From Peterkaempfera bronchialis (GTDB lineage Bacteria; Actinomycetota; Actinomycetes; Streptomycetales; Streptomycetaceae): a stretch of 64,000 nucleotides of DNA. Position numbers and translations under genes: made by a program. Where the stretch lies: contig NZ_CP031264.1 of the NCBI RefSeq assembly GCF_003258605.2, positions 6,502,232-6,566,231 of the forward strand. Reading direction: 5' to 3'. Each line of letters opens with the position of its first letter. Within the stretch, counting starts at the first letter, position 1. Below the pieces are notes generated by a model that saw only the letters and a list, made by a program, of their open reading frames with translations, did not search any database and was not told where the DNA came from. Positions 52,097 to 64,000 of the stretch are shown here, piece after piece.

Positions 52097-53688
52097 GCCC
52101 CGGCGGCTGCCGCAGACGTCGCGGGCTCGGTGGGTTCGGCGGGCCCGTCGTCAGGGGTCTCGGCCGGGCCGGTGTCCAGCCGGGCCAGCGGAGCCGTCGC
52201 CGGGCCCTCCAGCACGGACCCGTCGACGGCGTACCGGGAGCCGTGGCAGGGGCAGTCCCAGGAGCGCTCCGCCTCGTTGTACCGCACCAGGCAGCCCAGA
52301 TGGGTGCACCGGGCCGAAAGGGTGTGCAACCGCCCGTCCGGATCGCGGTAGACCGCGCACTGCCGGCCGTCGATCCCCAGCACCGTCCCGCAGTCGGGCG
52401 GCAGCCCCTCGGCCGCGCTGCCGGGCCGCCCCCGCAGCCGGTCGCCCACGAAGTGCCAGGCCACCTTGGCCTGGTTCTCGGCCAGCGGCACCGCCTCGCG
52501 CCCCAGGTGCAGCCGCCGGGGGTCGTACAGCCCGGTCCAGGGCGGCTGCTCGCCGGTGATCAGCGCCGCCAGCAGCCGGCCCGCCATCACTCCGCCGCTC
52601 ATGCCCCAGCCGCCGAACCCGGTGGCCACCCAGAGATGCCCCGACCCGCCCGGGGCCCGGCCGACGAACGGCACGCCGTCGGTGGTGTCGATGTCCTGGG
52701 CGGCCCAGTGGTAGACGAACTGCGGCGAGTCGAACCGCTCCCTGGTCCAGCCCGCGAGCTGCGCGAAGCGCTGCGCCACCCCGCTGGACCCGGGCGCGAA
52801 GGACTCCCCGGTGACGATCAGCAGCCGCATCCCGTCGGGGAAGGGCGCGGTGCGCACCGACCGCACCGGCTGCTCCGCGTTGATGTACATGCCGCCGGGG
52901 TCGTGGTCGGCGGGGACGGTCGCCGCGACGACCAGCTCCCGCCGGGGCGAGAGGCGGGGGAACAGCAGCATGCGGTCGAAGACCGGGTAGTGGGTGGCGA
53001 CCACGACGTCCGACGCGGTCACCGTCCCGCCGCCCCGCACGGTGACCCGGCAGGGGCCGTTCTGGTGCAGGCCGTCGGCCCGGGACCGCTCGAAGATCCG
53101 GCCGCCGAGGCGTACCAGGTCCGCCGCGAGCGCCAGCAGGAACCGGCGGGGGTGGAACTGCGCCTGCCCTTCCACCCGCACCGCCCCCGCCACCGGGAAG
53201 GGCAGCCCGGTCTCGGCGACCAGGGACGCCTCCAACCCGGCCTCGCGCGCCGCCTCGGCCTCCTCGCGGATCCGGTCCAGACCGCTCGCCGACTCCGCCC
53301 AGACGAAGGCCGGGACCCGCTCCAGCTCGCAGTCGGCGCCCAGTTCGGCGGCCACCTCGGCGGCGTGCTCCACCGCCTCCTGCTGCGACCGCGCATACAG
53401 CCGGGCGGCCTCCGGCCCGGCCGACCGGCGCAGCCGCGCATAGGTCAGGGTGTGCAGCGCGGAGACCTTGGCGGTGGTGAAGCCGCTTGTCCCGGCGGCG
53501 ATCCGGGAACCCTCCAGCAGCACCACCGAACGGCCGGCCCGGGCCAGCTCCCAGGCGGTGCAGAGGCCGGCGATGCCTCCGCCGACCACGACCACCTCGG
53601 TCTCCACGTCCTCCGCGAGGTGCGGGAAGGACGTCGCGTCGGTGGAGTCCATCCAGTACGACCCGGCGAGACCCGGCAGCATCGTCAC
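52087..53688 (-). CDS. FAD-dependent oxidoreductase with C-terminal Rieske domain
   Basis: A 533-residue fusion. The DAO-type FAD domain has V-V-V-G-G-G-I-A-G-L-C-T-A near residue 40 and the C-terminal flavin region A-T-G-F-G-G-W-G-M-S-G-G. A Rieske [2Fe-2S] domain begins near residue 430 with C-T-H-L-G-C and C-P-C-H-G-S ligands. The combination resembles glycine-betaine/amine demethylase-like or dye-linked amine oxidoreductases, and the substrate is unknown. GTG 53688 (V-T-M-L-P-G) follows AAGGAG. It is divergent from argC. Confidence 0.88.
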   Translation of the reverse strand: MTMLPGLAGSYWMDSTDATSFPHLAEDVETEVVVVGGGIAGLCTAWELARAGRSVVLLEGSRIAAGTSGFTTAKVSALHTLTYARLRRSAGPEAARLYARSQQEAVEHAAEVAAELGADCELERVPAFVWAESASGLDRIREEAEAAREAGLEASLVAETGLPFPVAGAVRVEGQAQFHPRRFLLALAADLVRLGGRIFERSRADGLHQNGPCRVTVRGGGTVTASDVVVATHYPVFDRMLLFPRLSPRRELVVAATVPADHDPGGMYINAEQPVRSVRTAPFPDGMRLLIVTGESFAPGSSGVAQRFAQLAGWTRERFDSPQFVYHWAAQDIDTTDGVPFVGRAPGGSGHLWVATGFGGWGMSGGVMAGRLLAALITGEQPPWTGLYDPRRLHLGREAVPLAENQAKVAWHFVGDRLRGRPGSAAEGLPPDCGTVLGIDGRQCAVYRDPDGRLHTLSARCTHLGCLVRYNEAERSWDCPCHGSRYAVDGSVLEGPATAPLARLDTGPAETPDDGPAEPTEPATSAAAAGADG

Positions 53689-53749
53689 GGCAGGCTCCTT
53701 CGGTCGCGTACGTCCGGCGCGGCGGGCGTACGGCCCGTCGGGCGCCTGA

Positions 53750-56136
<2,387 letters not shown>

Positions 56137-56173
56137 GCAGCAGAGCCCCCAGCACCTGAGCATCGAGCACCGT

Positions 56174-57163
56174 ATGAGCAGTACCGCCCCCGACCAGCCG
56201 TCAGCAGCCGCGACCCACGGGAGACCCGTGAACACCGAGCCGGCCGCCACCCAGGCCCGCAACCACACCGCCCTGCCCAAGGCCCGCACGCTCATCGAGG
56301 CCCTGCCGTGGCTGGAGCGCTTCCACGGCAGAACCGTCGTCATCAAGTTCGGCGGCAACGCCATGGTCGACGAGTCGCTGAAGCGCGCCTTCGCCCAGGA
56401 CGTCGTCTTCCTCCGCTACGCCGGCATCCAGCCGGTCGTGGTGCACGGCGGCGGCCCGCAGATCAACGCCCACCTCGACAAGCTGGGCCTGGAATCCTCC
56501 TTCACCGCGGGCCTGCGCGTCACCACCGCCGAGACCATGGACGTGGTCCGCATGGTGCTCGCCGGCCAGGTGCAGCGCCAGCTGGTCGGCCTGCTCAACG
56601 AGCACGGCCCGTTCGCCGTCGGCATGACCGGCGAGGACGCCCACACCCTCACCGCCGTCAAGCGCTACGCGGAGGTCGACGGCGAGCAGGTGGACATCGG
56701 CCTGGTCGGCGACATCGTCAAGGTCGAGCCCGGCGCCGTCCAGGCGCTGCTGGACAACGGCCGCATCCCGGTGGTCTCCTCCATCGCCCGCAGCGACGAC
56801 GGCCATGTCTACAACATCAACGCGGACCTCGCCGCCTCCGCCCTGGCCTCCGCGCTGGGCGCCGAGATGCTGGTGGTGCTCACCGACGTCGAGGGCCTGT
56901 ACGCCGACTGGCCGGCCAGCGACGACGTGATCAGCCTGCTCACCGCGAGCGAGCTGGAGCAGCTGCTGCCCACGCTGGCCAGCGGCATGGTGCCCAAGAT
57001 GGAGGGGTGCCTGCGGGCCGTGCGCGACGGCGTCTCCACCGCCCGCGTGCTGGACGGCCGCGTCCAGCACGCGCTGCTGCTGGAGATCTTCACCGATGAG
57101 GGGATCGGCACCATGGTGGTGCCCGACCCCGTGGACGACACCACCGATGGGGGCCCGCGATGA
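56174..57163 (+). CDS. argB: Acetylglutamate kinase
   Basis: Phosphorylates N-acetylglutamate, the committed and often arginine-inhibited step. The family core V-I-K-F-G-G-N-A-M and V-V-H-G-G-G-P-Q-I is present, as is [10 protein letters not shown] near the end. The listed ATG gives 329 residues; GTG 56228 after GGGAGA would give 311, nearer the usual length, so the start is uncertain. argD overlaps the 3' end by 4 nt. Confidence 0.95.
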   Translation: MSSTAPDQPSAAATHGRPVNTEPAATQARNHTALPKARTLIEALPWLERFHGRTVVIKFGGNAMVDESLKRAFAQDVVFLRYAGIQPVVVHGGGPQINAHLDKLGLESSFTAGLRVTTAETMDVVRMVLAGQVQRQLVGLLNEHGPFAVGMTGEDAHTLTAVKRYAEVDGEQVDIGLVGDIVKVEPGAVQALLDNGRIPVVSSIARSDDGHVYNINADLAASALASALGAEMLVVLTDVEGLYADWPASDDVISLLTASELEQLLPTLASGMVPKMEGCLRAVRDGVSTARVLDGRVQHALLLEIFTDEGIGTMVVPDPVDDTTDGGPR

Positions 57164-58362
57164 GCGGCAACACGGAACTGACGGCGCGCTGGCAGCACGC
57201 CCTGATGGACAACTACGGCACCCCCCGAATCCCGCTGGTGAGCGGCGAGGGCGCGCACTTCACCGATGCCGACGGGACCCTCTACCGCGACTTCATCGGC
57301 GGGATCGCGGTCAATGCCCTGGGCACCGCCCACCCGGCCGTGGTCGAGGCGGTCAGCCGGCAGATCGCCACCCTCGGCCATGTCTCCAACCTCTTCATCG
57401 CCGAGCCTCCGGTCCGGTTGGCCGAGCGGCTGGTGGAACTGCTCGGCCGCCCCGGCCGGGTCTACTTCTCCAACTCGGGCGCCGAAGCCGTCGAGTGCGC
57501 CTTCAAGATCGGCCGCCGCACCGGCCGCACCCATATGGTCGCCACCACCGGCGGCTTCCACGGCCGCACCATGGGCGCCCTGGCGCTCACCGGCCAGCCC
57601 GCCAAGCAGGACCCCTTCCGCCCGCTGCCCGGCGACGTCACCCATGTCCCGTACGGGGACACCGAGGCGCTGCGGGCCGCCGTCACCACCGACACCGCCG
57701 CCGTCCTCCTGGAGCCGATCCAGGGGGAGAACGGCGTGATCCCCGCCCCCGACGGCTACCTCGCCGCCGCCCGCGAGATCACCCGGGCCACCGGCACCCT
57801 GCTGATGCTGGACGAGATCCAGACCGGCGTCGGCCGCACCGGGCACTGGTTCGCCCACCAGGCGCTGGGCATCGAACCCGATGTGGTCACCCTTGCCAAG
57901 GGCCTGGGCGGCGGACTGCCGCTCGGCGCCACGGTCGCCTTCGGCGACGCCGCCGAGCTGCTGAAGCCCGGTCAGCACGGCTCCACCTTCGGCGGCAACC
58001 CGGTGGTCTGCGCCGCCGCCCTCGCCGTGCTGGACACCATCGCCGCCGACGGCCTGCTGGACCGCGCCAAGACCCTCGGCGAACGGCTCCGGCAGGGCGT
58101 GGAGGCCATCGGCGACCCGCTGGTCTCCCACGTCCGGGGCGCCGGGCTGCTGCTCGGTATCGTGCTTCGCGAGCCGGTCGCCGCGCAGGTGCAGGCAGCC
58201 GCCCAGCAGGCCGGTTTCCTGGTCAACGCCTGTGTGCCGGACACCGTCCGGCTGGCGCCGCCGCTGGTGGTCACCGAGCAGGACGTGGACGCCCTGCTCA
58301 CCGCCCTGCCGCAGATCCTGCGGAGTGTGCGGGACGCCGCCCCCGGCGAACGACGAGCCTAG
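57160..58362 (+). CDS. argD: Acetylornithine aminotransferase
   Basis: PLP-dependent class III aminotransferase, 400 residues, converting N-acetylglutamate semialdehyde to N-acetylornithine. [10 protein letters not shown] marks the phosphate-binding region and the Schiff-base lysine lies in [13 protein letters not shown] 57160 overlaps the argB TGA (ATGA). Confidence 0.96.
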   Translation: MSGNTELTARWQHALMDNYGTPRIPLVSGEGAHFTDADGTLYRDFIGGIAVNALGTAHPAVVEAVSRQIATLGHVSNLFIAEPPVRLAERLVELLGRPGRVYFSNSGAEAVECAFKIGRRTGRTHMVATTGGFHGRTMGALALTGQPAKQDPFRPLPGDVTHVPYGDTEALRAAVTTDTAAVLLEPIQGENGVIPAPDGYLAAAREITRATGTLLMLDEIQTGVGRTGHWFAHQALGIEPDVVTLAKGLGGGLPLGATVAFGDAAELLKPGQHGSTFGGNPVVCAAALAVLDTIAADGLLDRAKTLGERLRQGVEAIGDPLVSHVRGAGLLLGIVLREPVAAQVQAAAQQAGFLVNACVPDTVRLAPPLVVTEQDVDALLTALPQILRSVRDAAPGERRA

Positions 58363-58380
58363 GCAGGAGAGCCGCCCCTC

Positions 58381-58926
58381 ATGACCGATGTCCACCGCGA
58401 CCGGACCGGACAGCCGATACCGCAGGTCCCGCAGACCCGGACGGCCCGGCACCGGCGGATCGTGGACCTGCTGACCCGCCAGCCGGTGCGTTCGCAGAGC
58501 CAGCTCGCCAAACTGCTCGCCGACGACGGGCTGGTGGTGACCCAGGCCACCCTCTCCCGGGACTTGGACGAGCTGGGCGCGGTCAAGATCCGCAACAAGG
58601 ACGGCGCGCTGATCTACGCCGTCCCGGCGGAGGGCGGCGACCGCACCCCCAAGGCGCCGCTGGGCGAGTCCGTCACCGAGGCCCGGATGGCGAGGCTGGC
58701 GGGCGAGCTGATGGTGTCGGCGACCGCGTCCGGCAACCTGGTGGTGCTGCGCACCCCGCCGGGCGCGGCGCAGTTCCTGGCCTCGGCGATCGACCAGGCG
58801 GAGGTGTTCGAGATCATCGGCACCATCGCCGGGGATGACACCGTGCTGCTGATCAGCCGCGATGCGCAGGGCGGCCAGGAGCTCGCCGACCACCTGATGC
58901 AGTTGGCCCAGTCCAAGAACACCTGA
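58381..58926 (+). CDS. argR: Arginine repressor ArgR
   Basis: Hexameric repressor that binds ARG boxes with L-arginine. The 181-residue protein has an N-terminal winged helix (R-H-R-R-I-V-D-L-L and [10 protein letters not shown]) and a C-terminal oligomerisation/arginine domain that includes [10 protein letters not shown]. An N-terminal extension of about 18 residues precedes the helix. It closes the argCJBDR cluster, so it likely controls its own operon and argG. Confidence 0.96.
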   Translation: MTDVHRDRTGQPIPQVPQTRTARHRRIVDLLTRQPVRSQSQLAKLLADDGLVVTQATLSRDLDELGAVKIRNKDGALIYAVPAEGGDRTPKAPLGESVTEARMARLAGELMVSATASGNLVVLRTPPGAAQFLASAIDQAEVFEIIGTIAGDDTVLLISRDAQGGQELADHLMQLAQSKNT

Positions 58927-58955
58927 GGCTGGACCAGCTGGTCATCGCCCCGCCG

Positions 58956-58988
58956 ACCGCCCGTGGAGACCCGTTCTCCACGGGCGGT
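58956..58988 (+). terminator. Terminator hairpin after argR
   Basis: A perfect 13-bp inverted repeat (ACCGCCCGTGGAG at 58956-58968 against 58976-58988) with a 7-nt loop. Confidence 0.8.
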
Positions 58989-59010
58989 GGCGTGTCCGGG
59001 CGATCCCGCT

Positions 59011-59043
59011 TTGAATTCCATACGGACTCATGCATACTTATAC
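59011..59043 (+). promoter_or_regulatory. argG promoter/ARG-box-like region
   Basis: TTGAAT (59011-59016) with CATACT at 59033-59038 (16-nt spacer), or TACTTA at 59035-59040. The stretch has TGAAT, CATGCATACTTAT and overall AT richness that resemble ARG boxes, weaker than at argC. Confidence 0.5.
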
Positions 59044-59089
59044 CTAGCACCGCATGGAGTGCCCCGCACGCACTGTGAAGGAGAAAGCC

Positions 59090-61805
<2,716 letters not shown>

Positions 61806-61812
61806 GCCCATA

Positions 61813-61860
61813 CGGCAGCAGGGCGGACCGGCCTTCACCGGCCGATCCGCCCTGTTGCCG
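61813..61860 (+). terminator. Terminator hairpin after argH
   Basis: A near-perfect 21-bp stem (61813-61833 against 61840-61860, one wobble and one mismatch) with the 6-nt loop TTCACC, 8 nt after the argH stop. Confidence 0.8.
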
Positions 61861-62009
61861 TACCGGCCCCCGGCACCGCAGCGTCAACCGGCCGCCGCCG
61901 CAATCGCCCCGCCGGGCGGTTTGCGCCGCACCCCCGGCCCGTACCGCATCCCGGTCCGGACCGGTCGGCGTTCCCCAGGGCAGACCCCCACACGCCCCCG
62001 GAGGCGCCC

Positions 62010-62489
62010 ATGACCGCTCTCGCCGACACCCGGCTGCGCCCCGCCTTCGCCCCGCTCGCCGCCGCCCTGGCCCGCGCCCATGGGCTGGACGCCGAGGATC
62101 TGGAGCAGGCGGTCTGGCTGCGGGCCCTGGAGCACACCGCGCGGGCCCCGCTGCCCACCGAACCGGTCGGCTGGCTGCGGTCGCTGACCGTACGCGAGTT
62201 CCACCGGGCACTCGCCCCCGCCCGCGCCGAGATCCCCACCCCGCTGCCGCCCCGGCCGACCGCCGCCCCACCCGGCCGCAGCGACCTGCCGACCGCGCTC
62301 CGGGCCGCCGTCCCCCTGCTGCCCGCCCGCTGCCCCGCGCTGCTCACCGCCCTGCTGGACCGCCCCGGCCTGACGTACACCCAGCTCGCCGCCGAGACCG
62401 GCATCCCGCGCGGCAGCATCGGCCCCACCCGCTCCCGCTGCCTCGCCTGCCTCCGCCGCCTGCTGCGCCACCCGGCCGCATCGGGGTGA
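62010..62489 (+). CDS. Sigma-70-family-like regulatory protein, short ECF type
   Basis: A 159-residue predicted protein. A weak region-2-like helix (A-E-D-L-E-Q-A-V-W-L-R) occurs near residue 30. A region-4-like helix-turn-helix appears at the end (G-L-T-Y-T-Q-L-A-A-E-T-G-I-P-R-G-S-I-G-P-T-R-S-R-C-L split over residues 118-143). The spacing and shortness resemble reduced ECF sigma factors often encoded in Streptomyces. No anti-sigma gene is adjacent. GGAGGC precedes the ATG. Confidence 0.7.
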   Translation: MTALADTRLRPAFAPLAAALARAHGLDAEDLEQAVWLRALEHTARAPLPTEPVGWLRSLTVREFHRALAPARAEIPTPLPPRPTAAPPGRSDLPTALRAAVPLLPARCPALLTALLDRPGLTYTQLAAETGIPRGSIGPTRSRCLACLRRLLRHPAASG

Positions 62490-62593
62490 GCCGCCGGGTG
62501 CTCCCGTACGGCGCGAAGTGATCTAGCCCACGTCCGGGGTCCGCCAGGTTGCAAACGGCCCACGGCCGGGTAATGCCTGGGCGAACGTGCCTC

Positions 62594-62621
62594 TTGACGA
62601 GCCCGCGCCCGCCCGGATACT
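62594..62621 (+). promoter_or_regulatory. Promoter of the GNAT gene with a long leader
   Basis: TTGACG (62594-62599), 16 nt, GATACT (62616-62621) is a good vegetative-type promoter. It gives a leader of about 190 nt before ATG 62817. The 327-nt gap 62490-62816 holds no supported gene; no known riboswitch consensus is recognised in the leader. Confidence 0.6.
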
Positions 62622-62816
62622 GAGCGTGAGCGTGGCCGTCCTCCCGCCTGTGAGCTGCGGAATCCGTAGCGCGCGGGGTCAGCGGGAGACGGTACGCTCG
62701 CGCACCATCCCCGGCCGGGAGCGATCCCCGGCACGGGTCAACCTCCGGTCAGGGCCGCCCGCGCGCACACCCTCATCCCTCGGCGCCGGGCACACACGAA
62801 GGGGAGGCATGCGCAC

Positions 62817-63344
62817 ATGGGCATGAGCGTGACCATCTCGGTCGCCGACCAGAGCGACGCCGAACAGATCCTCAAGCTCCAGTACCTCTGCTACCAGGAC
62901 GAGGCGGAGCTCTACGGCGACTGGGCCATCGAACCGCTGACGCAGACCCTCGACAGCCTGCGCGACGAGCTGGCCGAGCACTGCGTGCTGGTCGCCCGGC
63001 TCGGCGACGAGGTGGTCGGCTCGGTCCGCGGCTGGGTGGACGACGACGGGGTGGGCCACATCGGCCGCCTGGTGGTCCATCCCCGGATGCAGCGCCACGG
63101 CTTGGGCGGACGTCTGCTCCAGGCCGTCGAGCAGCGGCTGGCCGCCGCCGGCCGGGTCACCGCGTACCGGCTCTTCACCGGCCACCGCAGCCTGGGCAAC
63201 CAGCGGCTCTACCGCCGCCTCGGCTACCAGGAGACCGGCGTCGAGGAGATCAGCCGCAGGCTGAGCCTGGTCACCCTGGAGAAGTCGGCTCTGCCGGCGG
63301 ACGGCTGCGCCTCGGCCGTACAGGCCCTCGCGGCCAGTGCCTGA
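62817..63344 (+). CDS. GNAT-family N-acetyltransferase
   Basis: A 175-residue acetyl-CoA-dependent acyltransferase. Motif A is G-R-L-V-V-H-P-R-M-Q-R-H-G-L-G-G-R-L-L and motif B includes N-Q-R-L-Y-R-R-L-G-Y. The substrate is unknown. ATG 62817 follows GGGGAGG; the ATG two codons later is equally possible. A terminator hairpin follows. Confidence 0.88.
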   Translation: MGMSVTISVADQSDAEQILKLQYLCYQDEAELYGDWAIEPLTQTLDSLRDELAEHCVLVARLGDEVVGSVRGWVDDDGVGHIGRLVVHPRMQRHGLGGRLLQAVEQRLAAAGRVTAYRLFTGHRSLGNQRLYRRLGYQETGVEEISRRLSLVTLEKSALPADGCASAVQALAASA

Positions 63345-63385
63345 GCCTGGTGCCTCGCAGATCCCGGCACCCGCAGATCCCGCAG

Positions 63386-63409
63386 GCCCCGCCTCCCTCC
63401 GAGCGGGGC
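63386..63409 (+). terminator. Terminator hairpin after the GNAT gene
   Basis: GCCCCGC (63386-63392) pairs with GCGGGGC (63403-63409) with a 10-nt loop, followed by TT. Confidence 0.6.
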
Positions 63410-63466
63410 TTGCGCCCTGTGGGCGGTCTCACGCCGGGGCCGTCCGTCCGGCGGTCGGGCGGCGGG

Positions 63467-63472
63467 TACAGT
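63467..63472 (+). promoter_or_regulatory. -10 element of the HAD gene, probable leaderless start
   Basis: TACAGT ends 8 nt before ATG 63481, with no ribosome site between. Confidence 0.4.
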
Positions 63473-63480
63473 CGAAGATC

Positions 63481-64000
63481 ATGGACATAGCCGCAGACGC
63501 CCTGCTCTTCGACATGGACGGCACCCTGGTCGACTCCACTCCGGCGGTCCACCGCTGCTGGACGGCCTGGATGGGCGAATACGGTCTGACCGAGGCGGAC
63601 TTCGCCCGGATCCTCACCCATGGCCGCCCTGCGGTGGAGATCATCCGGGATGTGCTCCCCCCGGCGCAGCTGGCCGACGGCGGCCTCGCCGCAGCGCTGC
63701 GCCGGATCGAGGAGCTGGAGGTCGCGGACACCGAGGGCACCGTGGCGCTGCCAGGCGCCGCCGCGCTGCTGGAGTCGCTGCCGACCGACCGCTGGGCCGT
63801 GGTGACCTCCGCGACCCGGGCGCTGGCCGAGGTGCGGCTCGCGGCGTCCGGACTGCCCGCCCCGCTGCTGGTGACGGCCGACGACATCACCCGGGGCAAG
63901 CCCGATCCCGAGCCGTTCCTGCTGGCGGCGCGGCAGTTGGGCGTCGACCCGGCGCGCTGCCTGGTGGTGGAGGACGCCCCGGCGGGCCTGGCCGCCGCGC
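63481..64000 (+). CDS. HAD-superfamily sugar-phosphatase-like hydrolase, partial
   Basis: The visible 173 codons contain HAD motif I (L-F-D-M-D-G-T-L-V), motif II (V-V-T-S-A-T), the motif III lysine (R-G-K-P-D-P-E) and motif IV acidic residues (V-V-E-D-A-P-A-G). The cap between motifs I and II is alpha-helical, as in phosphoglycolate/beta-phosphoglucomutase-type enzymes; 2-deoxyglucose- or glycerol-phosphatase-like activity is likely. The frame is open at the window edge, so only the C-terminus is missing. Confidence 0.88.
   Translation, partial: MDIAADALLFDMDGTLVDSTPAVHRCWTAWMGEYGLTEADFARILTHGRPAVEIIRDVLPPAQLADGGLAAALRRIEELEVADTEGTVALPGAAALLESLPTDRWAVVTSATRALAEVRLAASGLPAPLLVTADDITRGKPDPEPFLLAARQLGVDPARCLVVEDAPAGLAAA

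Noticed and set aside
62622-62816. c-di-AMP (ydaO-type) riboswitch in the GNAT leader
   Set aside because: The GCGGAATCCG stretch recalls parts of the motif, but the conserved GGGGAACC-type cores and pseudosymmetric arrangement are not visible.

Overview
The window is a high-GC actinobacterial chromosome segment, almost certainly from the Streptomycetaceae (Streptomyces, Kitasatospora or Streptacidiphilus type). The evidence is strong G/C third-codon bias, many GTG starts, a Pup-proteasome locus, and a gene order that, from memory, follows the conserved Streptomyces core (proteasome, tatAC, helY, glnA4-like cluster, infC-rpmI-rplT, pheST, argCJBDR). I see no insertion sequence, prophage, CRISPR array, tRNA or rRNA. 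The accessory signal is confined to tandem repeats and a few poorly known genes.

Region 1 (1-14.2 kb) is the pupylation and proteasome locus: a divergent ferredoxin, the ATPase Arc, the depupylase Dop, Pup (ending Gly-Gly-Glu), the 20S subunits PrcB and PrcA, a ChaB/Rho-N-like protein, the ligase PafA, three consecutive FKBP-type prolyl isomerases and the WYL regulators PafB and PafC. Arc, pup and prcB share a near-identical -10 element. Overlapping hairpins separate pup from prcB.

Region 2 (13.6-24.1 kb) holds small zinc-ribbon and membrane proteins, tatA-tatC, a possible 45-residue leader peptide ahead of the HelY/Mtr4-type helicase, an ArsB/NhaD-type permease, a 5'-3' exonuclease, and an osmoprotectant ABC transporter made of an ATPase plus a permease/binding-protein fusion.

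Region 3 (24.1-31.1 kb) carries a gamma-glutamyl amine catabolic cluster (GntR regulator, amidotransferase, GlnA4-like synthetase, aldehyde dehydrogenase, short-chain dehydrogenase). It probably takes ethanolamine or a related amine through gamma-glutamylated intermediates.

Region 4 (31.1-37.7 kb) is the most unusual part. A membrane-anchored protein of unknown function and a mycosin-like subtilase are separated by three 228/228/218-bp repeats placed exactly at a GTGA stop/start junction. A beta-lactamase-fold serine hydrolase, SseB and a DUF1844 protein follow, with a perfect 24-bp hairpin between the last two.

Region 5 (37.7-45.8 kb) is translation: an infC leader with a U-tract terminator, infC with an apparent ATC start, rpmI, rplT, an rRNA methyltransferase, an orphan PAS histidine kinase, and pheST.

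Region 6 (45.8-53.7 kb) has assorted metabolic genes, including a Tat-exported GH10-like hydrolase, a hydroxyacyl-CoA dehydrogenase, a cyclopropane-fatty-acid-synthase-like enzyme, a CoA transferase and a FAD/Rieske oxidoreductase. Region 7 (53.8-61.9 kb) is the arginine regulon argCJBDR-argG-argH, with ARG-box-like sites lying over its promoters. The window ends with a sigma-factor-like gene, a GNAT acetyltransferase and a HAD phosphatase cut by the right edge.
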